This document shows positions 42,869-51,191 of a stretch of DNA of 64,000 bases, one piece after another. The DNA lies in the NCBI RefSeq assembly GCF_001078055.1, contig NZ_CP010777.1:642408-706407 (forward strand), given 5' to 3'. The number at the start of each line of letters is the position of its first letter. Within the stretch, counting starts at the first letter, position 1. Source of the DNA: Rufibacter radiotolerans. Lineage in GTDB: Bacteria; Bacteroidota; Bacteroidia; Cytophagales; Hymenobacteraceae. The notes beneath the pieces were generated by a model. It saw only the letters and a program-made list of their open reading frames with translations. It did no database searches and was not told the DNA's origin. The translations under genes and the position numbers were made by a program.

Positions 42869-43024
42869 GAAAGTAGGGGTCGGGGCTGTCAGTCTTGTCA
42901 TCCGCCGGCGGCGGAAGTTTGGTTAAAAATGCCAGAATGACAGCAAAAACGGTTTGGCAAAGTAGTTGTCTTGCCTTTAGCACTCAATCAGAAGTAGAAT
43001 TTAATCTGTAAGGATAAAAGATAT

Positions 43025-43585
43025 ATGAGTACATCAGCTGAACAAAACCCACAGGAAGAAGAAGCAAAATTGCCAGAGGCCAACGAAGAGGAAGATGCGG
43101 CCGCGGCGGCAGTCCTGCCCCAGGAAGTAGAAGAACCGGGCACCGAAGAAGGAAAATCTGAGGTAGACGAGCTGCGCGACAAGTACCTGCGCCTGCACGC
43201 CGAGTTTGACAACTTCAGACGCCGTACCTCCAAAGAACGCCTGGAACTGTTCAAAACCGCCAATCAGGAACTGATGGTGGCCTTGATTCCGGTGCTGGAT
43301 GACCTGGAGCGCGCCCAAGTGGCCATGAAAGACGCCCAGGACGTGAACGCGGTGCGCGAAGGCGTGGAGTTGGTGTTTGCCAAGTTCCAGAACCTGCTGC
43401 AACAGAAGGGTCTCAAAGCCATGGAGGCCGTGGGTCAGCCGTTTGACGCCGAGGTGCATGAAGCTATCACGCAGATTCCGGCCCCTAATGAGGAGATGAA
43501 AGGCAAAGTGATTGACCAAGTAGAGAAAGGATATTACCTCAATGACAAAGTGGTTCGCTTTGCCAAGGTGGTAATTGGAGCATAA
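43025..43585 (+). CDS. grpE: GrpE nucleotide exchange factor
   Basis: The 186-residue co-chaperone of DnaK has an acidic, Ala/Glu-rich N-terminus (1-45) and a long coiled coil (about 48-105, [20 protein letters not shown]). The C-terminal beta domain ends [24 protein letters not shown], the GrpE signature. dnaJ follows 8 nt downstream, so the two form an operon. No CIRCE element was noticed in the 156-nt upstream gap. That gap contains CCGCCGGCGG and an inverted TGTCA.../TGACA pair instead. Confidence 0.93.
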   Translation: MSTSAEQNPQEEEAKLPEANEEEDAAAAAVLPQEVEEPGTEEGKSEVDELRDKYLRLHAEFDNFRRRTSKERLELFKTANQELMVALIPVLDDLERAQVAMKDAQDVNAVREGVELVFAKFQNLLQQKGLKAMEAVGQPFDAEVHEAITQIPAPNEEMKGKVIDQVEKGYYLNDKVVRFAKVVIGA

Positions 43586-43593
43586 AAGGAGCC

Positions 43594-44751
43594 ATGGCAA
43601 CCAAAAGAGATTATTATGAAGTGCTGGGCGTGGCCAAAGGGGCACAGCCGGATGAGATAAAGAAGGCGTACCGCAAGATCGCCATCAAGTTTCACCCGGA
43701 CAAAAACCCTGATGACCCTACCGCCGAGGACAAGTTTAAGGAAGCAGCCGAGGCCTACGAGGTACTGAGCGACGAGCAGAAGCGGCAACGCTATGACCAG
43801 TTCGGGCACCAGGGCGTAAACGGCGGTGGCTATGGCGGCGGCGGTGGCATGAACATGGAAGACATCTTCTCCCAGTTCGGCGACATCTTTGGCGGTGGCG
43901 GAGGCGGCGGTTTCGAGAGCTTCTTCGGGGGCGGCGGACAACGTGGCGGACGCCGCGTACGCAAAGGCAGCAACCTGCGCATCAAACTCAAACTCACCCT
44001 GGAGGAAGTAGCCAAGGGCGTTGAGAAAAAGATAAAAGTAAAACGCTACGAGTCTTGCCAGGCCTGCGACGGCAACGGTTCTAAGAACGGCACGGCGCTG
44101 CAGACCTGCGGTACCTGCCAGGGCTCGGGCCAGACCAAACGCGTGGTGAACACCATGTTGGGCCAGATGGTTTCTGCCAGCACGTGCCCAACCTGCCACG
44201 GCGAAGGCAAGATAGTAAGCCAGAAATGCGATGTCTGCCACGGCGAAGGCCGTCAGCTCCGCGAAGAGGTAATCTCCATCAACGTGCCCGCCGGCGTAGC
44301 CGATGGCATGCAGCTCTCTATGAGCGGCAAAGGAAACGTGCCAGAAAGAGGCGGTGTCCCCGGTGACTTGCTTATCCAGATTGAGGAGGAGCACCACCCA
44401 ACCCTGCGGCGTGATGGCAACAACATCATGTTTGAGCAGTACGTGAGCTTCGTGGATGCTACTTTGGGGGCCTCGGTAGAGGTGCCTACCATTGAGGGCA
44501 AGGTGAAAATCAAGATTGACCCGGGCACGCAGTCCGGCAAGATCCTTCGCCTCCGCGGAAAAGGTATCCCTGACATCAACGGCTACGGTAAAGGTGATCA
44601 ACTCATCCACATCAATGTCTGGACGCCTAAGACCGTGAACGCCGAGGAACGCCAGATGCTGGAACGCTTAAGAGAATCACAGAACTTCGCGCCTAACCCC
44701 GGCAAAAACGAGAAAGGCTTCTTTGAGAAAATGAAGGAGTACTTTCAGTAG
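43594..44751 (+). CDS. dnaJ: Chaperone DnaJ (Hsp40)
   Basis: The 385-residue protein has a J domain (1-70) with H-P-D in [10 protein letters not shown], a Gly/Phe-rich linker (about 75-120), and four zinc-finger repeats, [24 protein letters not shown] and CDVCHGEG (about 155-215). A C-terminal substrate-binding domain follows. It stimulates the DnaK ATPase and pairs with the upstream grpE. Its high local GC and Gly runs produce long antisense ORFs, which I regard as artefacts. Confidence 0.95.
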   Translation: MATKRDYYEVLGVAKGAQPDEIKKAYRKIAIKFHPDKNPDDPTAEDKFKEAAEAYEVLSDEQKRQRYDQFGHQGVNGGGYGGGGGMNMEDIFSQFGDIFGGGGGGGFESFFGGGGQRGGRRVRKGSNLRIKLKLTLEEVAKGVEKKIKVKRYESCQACDGNGSKNGTALQTCGTCQGSGQTKRVVNTMLGQMVSASTCPTCHGEGKIVSQKCDVCHGEGRQLREEVISINVPAGVADGMQLSMSGKGNVPERGGVPGDLLIQIEEEHHPTLRRDGNNIMFEQYVSFVDATLGASVEVPTIEGKVKIKIDPGTQSGKILRLRGKGIPDINGYGKGDQLIHINVWTPKTVNAEERQMLERLRESQNFAPNPGKNEKGFFEKMKEYFQ

Positions 44752-44792
44752 TTAAGAGTTAAAAATTAAGAGTTCAGAGTTAGGGGAATAAA

Positions 44793-44834
44793 CAACGCCC
44801 GCTTCCTTTTATGGAAGCGGGCGTTGCTGTTTTT
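44793..44834 (+). terminator. Terminator after grpE-dnaJ
   Basis: CAACGCCCGCTTCC (44793-44806) and GGAAGCGGGCGTTG (44813-44826) are perfect complements with a 6-nt loop, followed by CTGTTTTT. The T-run is also the beginning of the next palindrome copy. Confidence 0.9.
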
Positions 44835-44864
44835 GGGCCATTTTTAGGAAAACAGCCTTAAAAC
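44829..44864. repeat. Dispersed palindrome, imperfect copy
   Basis: GTTTTTGGGCCATTTTT, then GGAAAACAGCCTTAAAAC. It partly overlaps the T-tract of the dnaJ terminator. Confidence 0.6.
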
Positions 44865-44884
44865 AGGTTTTACTTTCTCTGCCG

Positions 44885-45022
44885 CAAGTTTAGCGTTAGC
44901 GTAACTTGTGGCTTCTTATAAGGCCAGTTTTCAACTGGCATGGTGGTTTATCAGGTAATGTGTTTCGCCAGTTGAAAACTGACAGTCATAGGTACTCCAA
45001 GTTACCACTGCGCTCAAACTTG
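44885..45022. repeat. 138-bp imperfect inverted-repeat element
   Basis: Outer arms: CAAGTTTAGCGTTAGCG followed by TAACTTG (44885-44907), and, as reverse complement, CCAAGTTACCACTGCGCTC followed by AAACTTG (44997-45022). Inner arms: CAGTTTTCAACTGGC (44925-44939) is the exact reverse complement of GCCAGTTGAAAACTG (44967-44981). The inner arms are themselves nearly palindromic. No ORF is present. It could be a REP/MITE-like element or a structured RNA. Confidence 0.65.
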
Positions 45023-45063
45023 AAGTAGGAAGAGGTTAGTTTATCTTTTGATGGTTAATTCCC

Positions 45064-45097
45064 TTTTGAGCCTGTTTTAAGGAAAACAGGCTCAAAA
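45064..45097. repeat. Dispersed palindrome, perfect-arm copy
   Basis: TTTTGAGCCTGTTTT (45064-45078) and AAAACAGGCTCAAAA (45083-45097) pair exactly, with an AAGG centre. The central GGC/GCC is replaced by compensating AGC/GCT changes on both arms, so pairing is kept although the sequence differs. Confidence 0.8.
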
Positions 45098-45113
45098 CGC
45101 CTTTTTGCCGCTC

Positions 45114-45144
45114 TTGCAAAGCGTGCCGGTTTCGCGTAGCTTTA
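45114..45144 (+). promoter_or_regulatory. Candidate promoter of the ABC exporter operon
   Basis: TTG at 45114-45116, a 20-nt spacer, then TAGCTTTA at 45137-45144 (one mismatch to TAnnTTTG). Transcription would start near 45150, inside the longest ORF, which favours a TTG start codon at 45171. Confidence 0.5.
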
Positions 45145-45170
45145 TTCGCTACAAACCAACCCCAATTTCC

Positions 45171-46088
45171 TTGCCACCCATTCTGCAAATACAAGGCGTA
45201 AGCAAACGCTATGAGGCCCACCAGGCTTTAGACAAAGTATCTTTTGACGTACCCAAGGGAAGCATCTTCGGACTGCTGGGGCCTAATGGCGCGGGCAAAA
45301 CGTCCCTTATCAGAATCATTACCCAGATCACGGGCCCGGACGAAGGACAGATTCTGTTTGAGGGCCAGCCGCTGCAGCCGCACCACGTGAAACAGATTGG
45401 CTACCTGCCTGAGGAAAGGGGGCTCTACAAGAAAATGAAGGTAGGGGAGCACCTGATTTACCTGGCCCGCCTGCGGGGTTTAACCAAGGAAGAGGCGAAA
45501 GTAAGAATCAAGGCCTGGGCTGAACGGCTGGACCTGACGGCCTGGCTGTATAAAAACGTGGAGGACCTCTCCAAAGGCATGCAGCAGAAAGTGCAGTTTA
45601 TCGCCACGGTCTTGCATGAACCCAAGCTTTTAATCCTGGATGAGCCTTTCTCAGGTTTTGACCCTATCAACGCCAACATCATCCGGGACGAAATCCTGAA
45701 ACTCCGGGACCAGGGCTGTACCATCATTTTCTCTACCCACCGGATGGAGTCGGTGGAGCAACTCTGTGATGACATTGTGTTAATCCATAAATCCCAGAAA
45801 GTACTGTCTGGGCGCGTGCAGGAGGTAAAAGATCGTTTCAGGACCAATACGTTTCTGGTGCAGGGCGTGGGCAAGCTGTTGATTATGTCGCCTGACTTTA
45901 AAGTGCTGCAGCAAAGCCAGCAAGGCAATGGATTCACCGCCGAGGTGCAGTTGGAAAACAACACCGGGCCCAATGATTTGCTTAGGTACCTCATTGAGCG
46001 GGTAGAGGTACACCTGTTGCAGGAGAAAGTGCCCAGCATCCATGATATTTTCATTAAAACCGTCATGCAGACCCCAACCCATGGATAA
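45171..46088 (+). CDS. ABC transporter ATP-binding protein (ABC-2/NatA type)
   Basis: The 305-residue ATPase (from TTG 45171) has Walker A GPNGAGKTS, the Q-loop region, signature DLSKGMQQKVQF, Walker B LLILDEPFSGFDP and the H-switch FSTHRMES. The C-terminal part (about 225-305) resembles the DUF4162 tail of this family. An upstream in-frame ATG at 45105 would add 22 unconserved residues and lies before the likely promoter, so the TTG giving LPPILQIQGVSKRYEA is preferred. The permease gene overlaps its end by 8 nt. The exported substrate is unknown. Confidence 0.88.
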   Translation: MPPILQIQGVSKRYEAHQALDKVSFDVPKGSIFGLLGPNGAGKTSLIRIITQITGPDEGQILFEGQPLQPHHVKQIGYLPEERGLYKKMKVGEHLIYLARLRGLTKEEAKVRIKAWAERLDLTAWLYKNVEDLSKGMQQKVQFIATVLHEPKLLILDEPFSGFDPINANIIRDEILKLRDQGCTIIFSTHRMESVEQLCDDIVLIHKSQKVLSGRVQEVKDRFRTNTFLVQGVGKLLIMSPDFKVLQQSQQGNGFTAEVQLENNTGPNDLLRYLIERVEVHLLQEKVPSIHDIFIKTVMQTPTHG

Positions 46089-47391
46089 GATTTGGTTAGT
46101 GTTTCAGCGCGAGTACCTGGTGCGGGTGCGCAAGAAGAGTTTTATTGTCATGACCATTTTGGGCCCGTTGCTTATGGCGCTAGTCATGATAGTGCCGGTG
46201 GGCCTTATGATGATGTCTGATGACACCAAGGTGATTCAGGTGCTGGATGAGAGTGGCTTGTTTGCCGGAAAGTTTGAGTCTGGCGAGAAATTCAACTATG
46301 TGTCGGTGCCCGGACCCGTAGAAACGGCCAAGGAAAAGTACCTCAACAGTAAAGATGCGGGCTTGCTATATATACCTGCCTTAGACATCAACAAGCCGCA
46401 GGGCATTCAATTGTTTTCGCAGAAAAGCCTGAGCCTTTCCGTGATTTCCTCACTGGAGCGGCAAGTGAAGCAGGAGCTGGAAGACATAAAGTTCGCCCGC
46501 TCGGGCATTGATCAGAAAGTGCTGGACCAGATCAAGACCAAGGTCAGCATCAACACCATTAACCTGAGTGCCGAAGGGGAGAAGAGCAGCAATGTTGGGG
46601 TTACCTCCATTGTGGGGTTCATCGGCGCGTTCCTGATTTACCTGTTCATTTTCATTTATGGCGCGCAGATCATGCGGGGCGTGATTGAGGAGAAGACCAG
46701 CCGGATTCTGGAGGTGATGGTGTCCTCGGTGAAGCCGTTCCAACTCATGGCCGGTAAGATCATGGGCATTGCCGCGGTAGGGCTCACGCAGTTCCTGCTC
46801 TGGATTGTCTTGTCGTCGGCTATTTACCTGGGCATGGCCTCGGCGCTGGACCTGGACCGGTTCTCCAAGGCGCAGATTTCGCAGACCATGCAGGGCATGG
46901 AAAACGAGCGCGATGCCCTGCAGGCGCAAGAAACCTCCCAAATCATTAGTGCCGTGCAAGACCTGAACGTGCCGCTGCTGGTGGGCGGCTTCCTGTTCTA
47001 TTTCTTGGGTGGCTACCTGCTGTACGGTGCCTTGTTTGGGGCGGTGGGCGCCGCCGTAGACAGCGAGACCGACAGCCAACAGTTCATGCTCCCCATCACG
47101 GTACCGCTCATCTTGTCCTTTGTAGTGGCCCAGACCATTATCATGAAAGACCCCAACGGGCCGGTGGCCTTCTGGATGTCCATGATTCCGTTCACCTCGC
47201 CGGTGGTCATGATGCTGCGCCTGCCCTTCGGGGTACCCGCCTGGGAACTGGCCTTGTCTATGCTGCTGCTCATCGCAGGGTTTATTGGCACTATCTGGGT
47301 GGCCTCGCGTATTTATAGAGTGGGTATTTTGATGTACGGTAAGAAAATCACCTACCGCGAACTTTCTAAATGGCTGTTCTATAAAGGCTGA
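46081..47391 (+). CDS. ABC-2 family permease (NatB-like)
   Basis: The protein has 436 residues. One membrane segment near the N-terminus (IVMTILGPLLMALVMIVPVGLMMM) is followed by an extracytoplasmic domain to about residue 170 and then five or six membrane helices. IEEKTSRILEVMVSSVKPFQLMAGK is the intracellular coupling motif typical of ABC-2 permeases. The ATG at 46081 (MDKIWLVFQREYLVRVRKKSF) overlaps the ATPase gene by 8 nt. A Na+ export role is known for the founding member, but the substrate here is not evident. Confidence 0.86.
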   Translation: MDKIWLVFQREYLVRVRKKSFIVMTILGPLLMALVMIVPVGLMMMSDDTKVIQVLDESGLFAGKFESGEKFNYVSVPGPVETAKEKYLNSKDAGLLYIPALDINKPQGIQLFSQKSLSLSVISSLERQVKQELEDIKFARSGIDQKVLDQIKTKVSINTINLSAEGEKSSNVGVTSIVGFIGAFLIYLFIFIYGAQIMRGVIEEKTSRILEVMVSSVKPFQLMAGKIMGIAAVGLTQFLLWIVLSSAIYLGMASALDLDRFSKAQISQTMQGMENERDALQAQETSQIISAVQDLNVPLLVGGFLFYFLGGYLLYGALFGAVGAAVDSETDSQQFMLPITVPLILSFVVAQTIIMKDPNGPVAFWMSMIPFTSPVVMMLRLPFGVPAWELALSMLLLIAGFIGTIWVASRIYRVGILMYGKKITYRELSKWLFYKG

Positions 47392-47494
47392 TGCAGGGGA
47401 TGTTAGATTATAGGCGCTAGACATTAGATTCTATTCCTTGCATTATACCTCTAGTATCTACCCTCTAACATCCAGCGTCTAATAAAAAGGGTCT

Positions 47495-48367
47495 ATGAAA
47501 AAACTGCTGCCGCTTTGTTTGACTGTTCTCTTCTTATGTTCTTTCACCATGGATAAACCTGCCTACCGCCTGTTCTCCGGGAAAGGGAAATCAGTGAAGT
47601 ACAAGAAGGTGCTTAAAGAACTGGCTGCCGCCGATGTGGTCTTTTTTGGGGAGCAGCACAATGACCCCATTGCGCATTGGCTGGAGTTGGAACTTGCCAA
47701 GGACCTATATCAAATCCATGGCAAGAACTTGGTGATAGGAATGGAAATGTGGGAAGCTGATACCCAGAGTGAGATTGATTCCTTTCTGATGGGGCAACTG
47801 GAAGAGGCCGTTTTCATGGAAAGAAGCAGGGTCTGGCCCAACTATACCACTGATTACCGACCGGTCCTGTTATTCGCGAAGGAGAATGGACTGAAGGTGA
47901 TCGCCACCAATGTCCCGCGCCGCCATGCCAGAACCGTGGCCCGCGAAAGCCTGAATTCCCTGGATACCCTTTCCCAGCAGGAAAAGGCTTGGCTGGCCCC
48001 GTTGCCCATTATGGTAGACATGGAACTGCCTGGCTATAAACGCATGCGCAGCATGTTCGGTGATACCCACGGCGCCTCCGCTGCCTCATCTAAGATGATT
48101 GAGGCGCAGGCCCTCAAAGATGCGACCATGGCGCACTACATCCACCAGAACCTCCAACCCGGACAGCATCTCCTCCATCTCAACGGCTCCTACCACTCAG
48201 ATCACCAGGAAGGTATTATCTGGTATCTCCGCAAGCTCCGCCCGGAGAGCAAGCTGAAGACCATTACTACCGTGGCTCAGCCCAGCCTGGAAGATTTGGG
48301 AAAAGACCATTTGCAACGCGCAGATGTGGTGCTCGTGGTGCCGGAGACGATGACGAAGACGTATTAA
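47495..48367 (+). CDS. ChaN-like (DUF399) haem-binding-family protein
   Basis: The 290-residue protein has an N-terminal signal sequence (KKLLPLCLTVLFLCSF). The family core FFGEQHNDPIAHWLELELAK (about 50-69), MEMWEADTQ, and HLLHLNGSYHSDH toward the C-terminus identify the ChaN/DUF399 group, whose Campylobacter member binds haem cofacially. Function in Bacteroidota is uncertain. The 103-nt gap upstream is made of TCTAACATCTAGCGTCTAA-like low-complexity words of a kind often seen between Bacteroidota genes, and these form a weak inverted pair. Confidence 0.8.
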   Translation: MKKLLPLCLTVLFLCSFTMDKPAYRLFSGKGKSVKYKKVLKELAAADVVFFGEQHNDPIAHWLELELAKDLYQIHGKNLVIGMEMWEADTQSEIDSFLMGQLEEAVFMERSRVWPNYTTDYRPVLLFAKENGLKVIATNVPRRHARTVARESLNSLDTLSQQEKAWLAPLPIMVDMELPGYKRMRSMFGDTHGASAASSKMIEAQALKDATMAHYIHQNLQPGQHLLHLNGSYHSDHQEGIIWYLRKLRPESKLKTITTVAQPSLEDLGKDHLQRADVVLVVPETMTKTY

Positions 48368-48507
48368 TTTGTAGTTCTTGGTATTAGAGGTTATCCCACT
48401 ACCTCCTTCAAAGGGGGACGAGGAAGAGTGAAAAAGTAGTTGTTGGTGAGAACACCAACAACGGCGGGCAGTGTTGGGCATAGAAGCAAAAAGAACTTTA
48501 GAGCGCT

Positions 48508-48555
48508 CTTCCGGATTTGCAATCCGGAAGTATCGAAGGGGGATTTGCAATCCCC
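48508..48555. repeat. Pair of REP-like hairpins (GGATTTGCAATCC type)
   Basis: Hairpin 1: CTTCCGGATT / AATCCGGAAG (48508-48517, 48521-48530) with loop TGC. Hairpin 2: GGGGATT / AATCCCC (48539-48545, 48549-48555) with the same TGC loop. The shared GGATTTGCAATCC core in two closely spaced hairpins is like REP elements mobilised by IS200/RAYT transposases. No transposase gene is in the window. Confidence 0.65.
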
Positions 48556-48663
48556 AGCGGCGGCACCTTTTGAGTCTTAGTTATTAACTCTGCAGATGTT
48601 CTCTCCTGTGTAAACACCCCTCTGCGCTCCCCTCAAGGGGAGAGTCTGCGTTGAAAAAGCGGC

Positions 48664-48710
48664 TTTTCGTTTTGAGGCTGTTTTTCAAAAAAATAGCCTC
48701 AAAACGAAAA
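48664..48710. repeat. Dispersed palindrome, long-arm copy
   Basis: The 22-nt arms 48664-48685 (TTTTCGTTTTGAGGC...) and 48689-48710 (...GCCTCAAAACGAAAA) pair with a single G-T position; loop CAA. Confidence 0.8.
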
Positions 48711-48992
48711 TCTTAAAACACGCATTCCTGCGTATTTCCCGTTTCCAGTCTTTACCTCGAGCGCCTCGCTTGTGGCCCGGCAACAGCTTTAGCTATGAAA
48801 AAAACTTCAAGGAGGCCGCAAGGGCAGTGCGAGGGGGAAAGACGGGGCCCCGCGGCCGTGAGCGCTCGGAGGGAAACCATGCAGTAACCAAGCATAAGGA
48901 CCCAAGCGACAACCGCCACTATGCCAACAATAGCAGAAAAGAACAAAGGTTTTAACAACCAAACTACCGCTTTCAACCTACTGCCAAAACAA

Positions 48993-49019
48993 AAAGGCCT
49001 GCTCTTAGAGCAGGCCTTT
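48993..49019 (-). terminator. Terminator of the IscA-type gene
   Basis: AAAGGCCTGCTCT (48993-49005) pairs perfectly with AGAGCAGGCCTTT (49007-49019). Read on the minus strand it lies 25 nt after the stop codon and is followed by a T-run (bases 48995-48991). Confidence 0.9.
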
Positions 49020-49043
49020 CAAATTCTATAAACTTAGTTTAGG

Positions 49044-49394
49044 TTACGCTGAGAAGGAGCTTCCGCAACCGCAGGTGCTTTTGGCGGTGGGGTTGTTGAA
49101 GATAAAGCCACGGGCGTTCAGGCCATCCTGGAAATCTACTTCCATGCCCATCACATACATGCCGTGCTTTTTATCCATCACCAGTTGCACACCTTCCAAT
49201 TCATATACCTCATCGGCATCCTTGGCTTTGTCAAACCCTAGCAGGTAAGACATGCCGGAGCATCCGCCGCCTTGTACCCCAATGCGCAGGCCATAGTCTG
49301 CCGGTACGTTTTTATCTTTCATGATTGCCTTCACCTCGTGCAGGGCACGCTCAGTGATGGTAATAGGAGCTGTTTTTACTTTCGTGCTTTCCAT
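49044..49394 (-). CDS. IscA/ErpA-family iron-sulfur cluster carrier
   Basis: The 116-residue A-type carrier receives and passes Fe-S clusters. The three conserved cysteines are present: one in VQGGGCSGMSY (about 45) and the C-terminal C-G-C in KSTCGCGSSF. Length and the ITITERALHEVKAIM start are typical. The gene stands alone, with no suf or isc genes nearby. On the minus strand TAACTTTA (49421-49414), about 20 nt upstream, is a near match to the -7 box. Confidence 0.92.
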   Translation of the reverse strand: MESTKVKTAPITITERALHEVKAIMKDKNVPADYGLRIGVQGGGCSGMSYLLGFDKAKDADEVYELEGVQLVMDKKHGMYVMGMEVDFQDGLNARGFIFNNPTAKSTCGCGSSFSA

Positions 49395-49611
49395 AGTCGT
49401 GGCTTTTGCGCTGTAAAGTTACTAAAAACTAGAATGTTTCTAAAGAACAGCGCTATACTATAAGAAACCGAAAAACAGGTAAAATGATTCAGGGAAGGCT
49501 ACACGATTTTTTTACCGATATTTACCCAAAAATAGGGGAGCCGAAGCGACTGCTACAGGTTTCGTCTTCCTTTATAAACAAGCTCCTAAGACTCCATTGC
49601 CGGTAAACTAC

Positions 49612-50148
49612 ATGACCACAGATACATCCACCATCATCCTTTTAATCTTACTCAGCACCCTTCCGGCTTTATTAGTAGGAGGGGCCATGTACCTGTTAAC
49701 ACAGAAATACCTGGACCGCGACTACCGGAAAAAGATTCTGGATATACGCCTGAAGAACAGCGAGACCATCCTGCCCATCAGGTTGCAGGCCTATGAGCGC
49801 ATTATCCTTTTCCTGGAACGCATCACGCCCAGTAACATGCTCATCAGGGTAGGGCCTTCTGGGTTAAGTGCCGGCGCGTACCAGGCAGAACTGCTGCAGG
49901 AAATACGGGCCGAATACACCCATAACCTTTCCCAACAGCTGTACATGAGCGAGGCGGCTTGGCAGCAGGTAAAGAAGGCCAAGGAAGACGTGGTGTCCAT
50001 GATCAACCAGAATTACCAGAACCTGCAGGACAAAAGCAAGGGCACAGATCTAGCCAAACGCATCCTGGAGAACGTGCTGCACCAAGAGGTAGACCCTACG
50101 GCGCAGGCGCTTCAGTTCCTGAAACGGGAGCTGCACGAGATCTTCTAA
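49612..50148 (+). CDS. Conserved membrane-anchored protein (DUF7935-like)
   Basis: The 178-residue protein has one N-terminal membrane segment (TIILLILLSTLPALLVGGAMYLL) and a charged helical cytoplasmic part (YLDRDYRKKILDIRLKNSETILPIRLQAYERIILFLERI). I associate this with a Bacteroidota-specific family of unknown function, recalled rather than searched. The ATG at 49612 (MTTDTS) is preferred over an in-frame TTG at 49597. It is divergent from the IscA-type gene and convergent with the methyltransferase. Confidence 0.7.
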   Translation: MTTDTSTIILLILLSTLPALLVGGAMYLLTQKYLDRDYRKKILDIRLKNSETILPIRLQAYERIILFLERITPSNMLIRVGPSGLSAGAYQAELLQEIRAEYTHNLSQQLYMSEAAWQQVKKAKEDVVSMINQNYQNLQDKSKGTDLAKRILENVLHQEVDPTAQALQFLKRELHEIF

Positions 50149-50193
50149 AAGCACGCAAGCGGTGATTATAGCCGGTAGTAGGTTTGGGTATTT

Positions 50194-50226
50194 CTGAGGT
50201 GTTTTCAGGGATACAGGCTCAAAATA
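50194..50226. repeat. Dispersed palindrome, decayed copy
   Basis: TGAGGTGTTTTC ... ACAGGCTCAAAA. Only the outline of the two half-sites remains, just before the terminator at 50238. Confidence 0.4.
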
Positions 50227-50237
50227 GACTGACATAT

Positions 50238-50278
50238 AAAACCCATAGAAGAGGTAGAAAGCTTCTTCTATGGGTTTT
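50238..50278. terminator. Bidirectional terminator between convergent genes
   Basis: AAAACCCATAGAAGA (50238-50252) and TCTTCTATGGGTTTT (50264-50278) are exact complements around an 11-nt loop. A-tract and T-tract ends serve both strands. Confidence 0.88.
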
Positions 50279-50283
50279 GCTTT

Positions 50284-51093
50284 TTAAAAGGCCGGTTTGG
50301 TCATTTTAAGGGAATACATAAGCGGTAACTTTTCTTCCATGCCTTTGATGCGCCAAAATCCGTCTTCGCCCTGGACCATGTTGGCCAAACAGTTATAGTA
50401 GGAGTAAGGCAATTCCTGGAAGTCTTGCAGTTGTAATTGCTGCTTTAATAAGGCAGATACTACTTCGCTGAGCGCATGATTCCAGGAGCACTCGGTGTAG
50501 GAAATAGGAGCATCGCGGTCGGTGTACGTGCCGGTGGCTTCTTCTATGATAGGGCCGCTGTTGTTAAAGTAGGAGTACTGTACGTGGGTGAACTGGTTAT
50601 CAAACATCCAGACGGCCGGGTGGAACTCCGCCAGGATAAACGTGCCGCCCGGTTTCAGGAAATGGCCCACCACCCGGGCCCATTTCTCCAGGTCCGGGAG
50701 CCAGCCAATGACGCCGTAGGAGGTAAAGACAATATCATACTGGCCCTGCAAGTGCTGCGGAAGGTCATACACGTTGCAGCATATAAACTCGGCGGATAAC
50801 CCCAGTTCCTGCGTCAGTTGCCGGGCCAGGGCAATGGCGTCATCAGACAGGTCCATGCCCGTTACCTCGGCGCCCAGCCGGGCCCAGGAGAGGGTGTCCT
50901 GCCCGAAATGGCACTGAAGGTGCAGCAGCTTTTTGCCTTGTACATCGCCCAACGCGGCAAGTTCCAACGGATTTAAGCTGTTTTTGCCCGCCTTGAAAGA
51001 AGCCAGGTCGTAGAAGGCAGAATCTTTGTGCACGCCCGTTCGCAGGTTCCAGGCGTGGCGGTTTAGGGCAACATAATCTACAGATGGCTCCAT
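50284..51093 (-). CDS. Class I SAM-dependent methyltransferase
   Basis: The protein has 269 residues from the ATG at 51093. Motif I is recognisable as KKLLHLQCHFGQDTLSWA, followed by VTGMDLSDDAI (acidic residue at the end of strand 2), FICCNVYDLP and FLKPGGTFILAEFHP. Substrate unknown; similar proteins are annotated only as methyltransferases. A longer ORF begins at 51186, but the 31 extra residues cross a TAGATTTG -7 box, so the internal ATG (MEPSVDYVALNRHAWN) is preferred. Confidence 0.82.
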   Translation of the reverse strand: MEPSVDYVALNRHAWNLRTGVHKDSAFYDLASFKAGKNSLNPLELAALGDVQGKKLLHLQCHFGQDTLSWARLGAEVTGMDLSDDAIALARQLTQELGLSAEFICCNVYDLPQHLQGQYDIVFTSYGVIGWLPDLEKWARVVGHFLKPGGTFILAEFHPAVWMFDNQFTHVQYSYFNNSGPIIEEATGTYTDRDAPISYTECSWNHALSEVVSALLKQQLQLQDFQELPYSYYNCLANMVQGEDGFWRIKGMEEKLPLMYSLKMTKPAF

Positions 51094-51132
51094 GGTGGTG
51101 TTGGCTGGAAAGATTAGATAAGTGAAAGTACA

Positions 51133-51140
51133 CAAATCTA
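51133..51140 (-). promoter_or_regulatory. -7 box candidate for the methyltransferase gene
   Basis: On the minus strand TAGATTTG (51140 to 51133) matches TAnnTTTG and lies 39 nt before the ATG at 51093. No -33 TTG is seen at a good distance. Confidence 0.4.
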
Positions 51141-51191
51141 TTCTGTTCTTGAAAGCGCAGAGGCAGCGCTTTTGTCCTTTAGGCAAATGGT

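Larger units (their letters stand above)
48368..49043. other. 676-nt gap with several repeat-type elements
   Basis: No supported gene is present. In order it contains: a CTCCCCT/AGGGGAG hairpin (48627-48642) and a pair of REP-like hairpins just before it (48508-48555); a copy of the dispersed palindrome (48664-48710); a GC-rich stretch with imperfect inverted arms (about 48754-48873: CCTCGAGCGC.../...GCGCTCGGAGG); and the terminator of the minus-strand IscA-type gene (48993-49019). A 74-codon minus-strand ORF at 48752-48976 has a hydrophobic start but no supporting context. Confidence 0.6.

Noticed and set aside
43534-44610. 358-codon ORF antisense to dnaJ
   Set aside because: It mirrors a Gly-rich, high-GC gene with complete DnaJ motifs on the plus strand; the translated product is low-complexity with no domain.
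45105-45170. ATG at 45105 as the start of the ABC ATPase
   Set aside because: It lies before a plausible promoter (-7 box at 45137-45144) and adds an unconserved stretch; TTG at 45171 gives the expected N-terminus.
46450-47424. 324-codon ORF antisense to the ABC permease
   Set aside because: His/Gln/Arg-rich translation typical of reverse-strand shadows; the plus strand has a coherent ABC-2 permease.
48752-48976. 74-codon minus-strand ORF with a hydrophobic N-terminus
   Set aside because: It lies beyond the IscA-type terminator, across repeat-like GC-rich DNA, and its C-terminal half is Arg/Pro/Cys-rich with no family resemblance.
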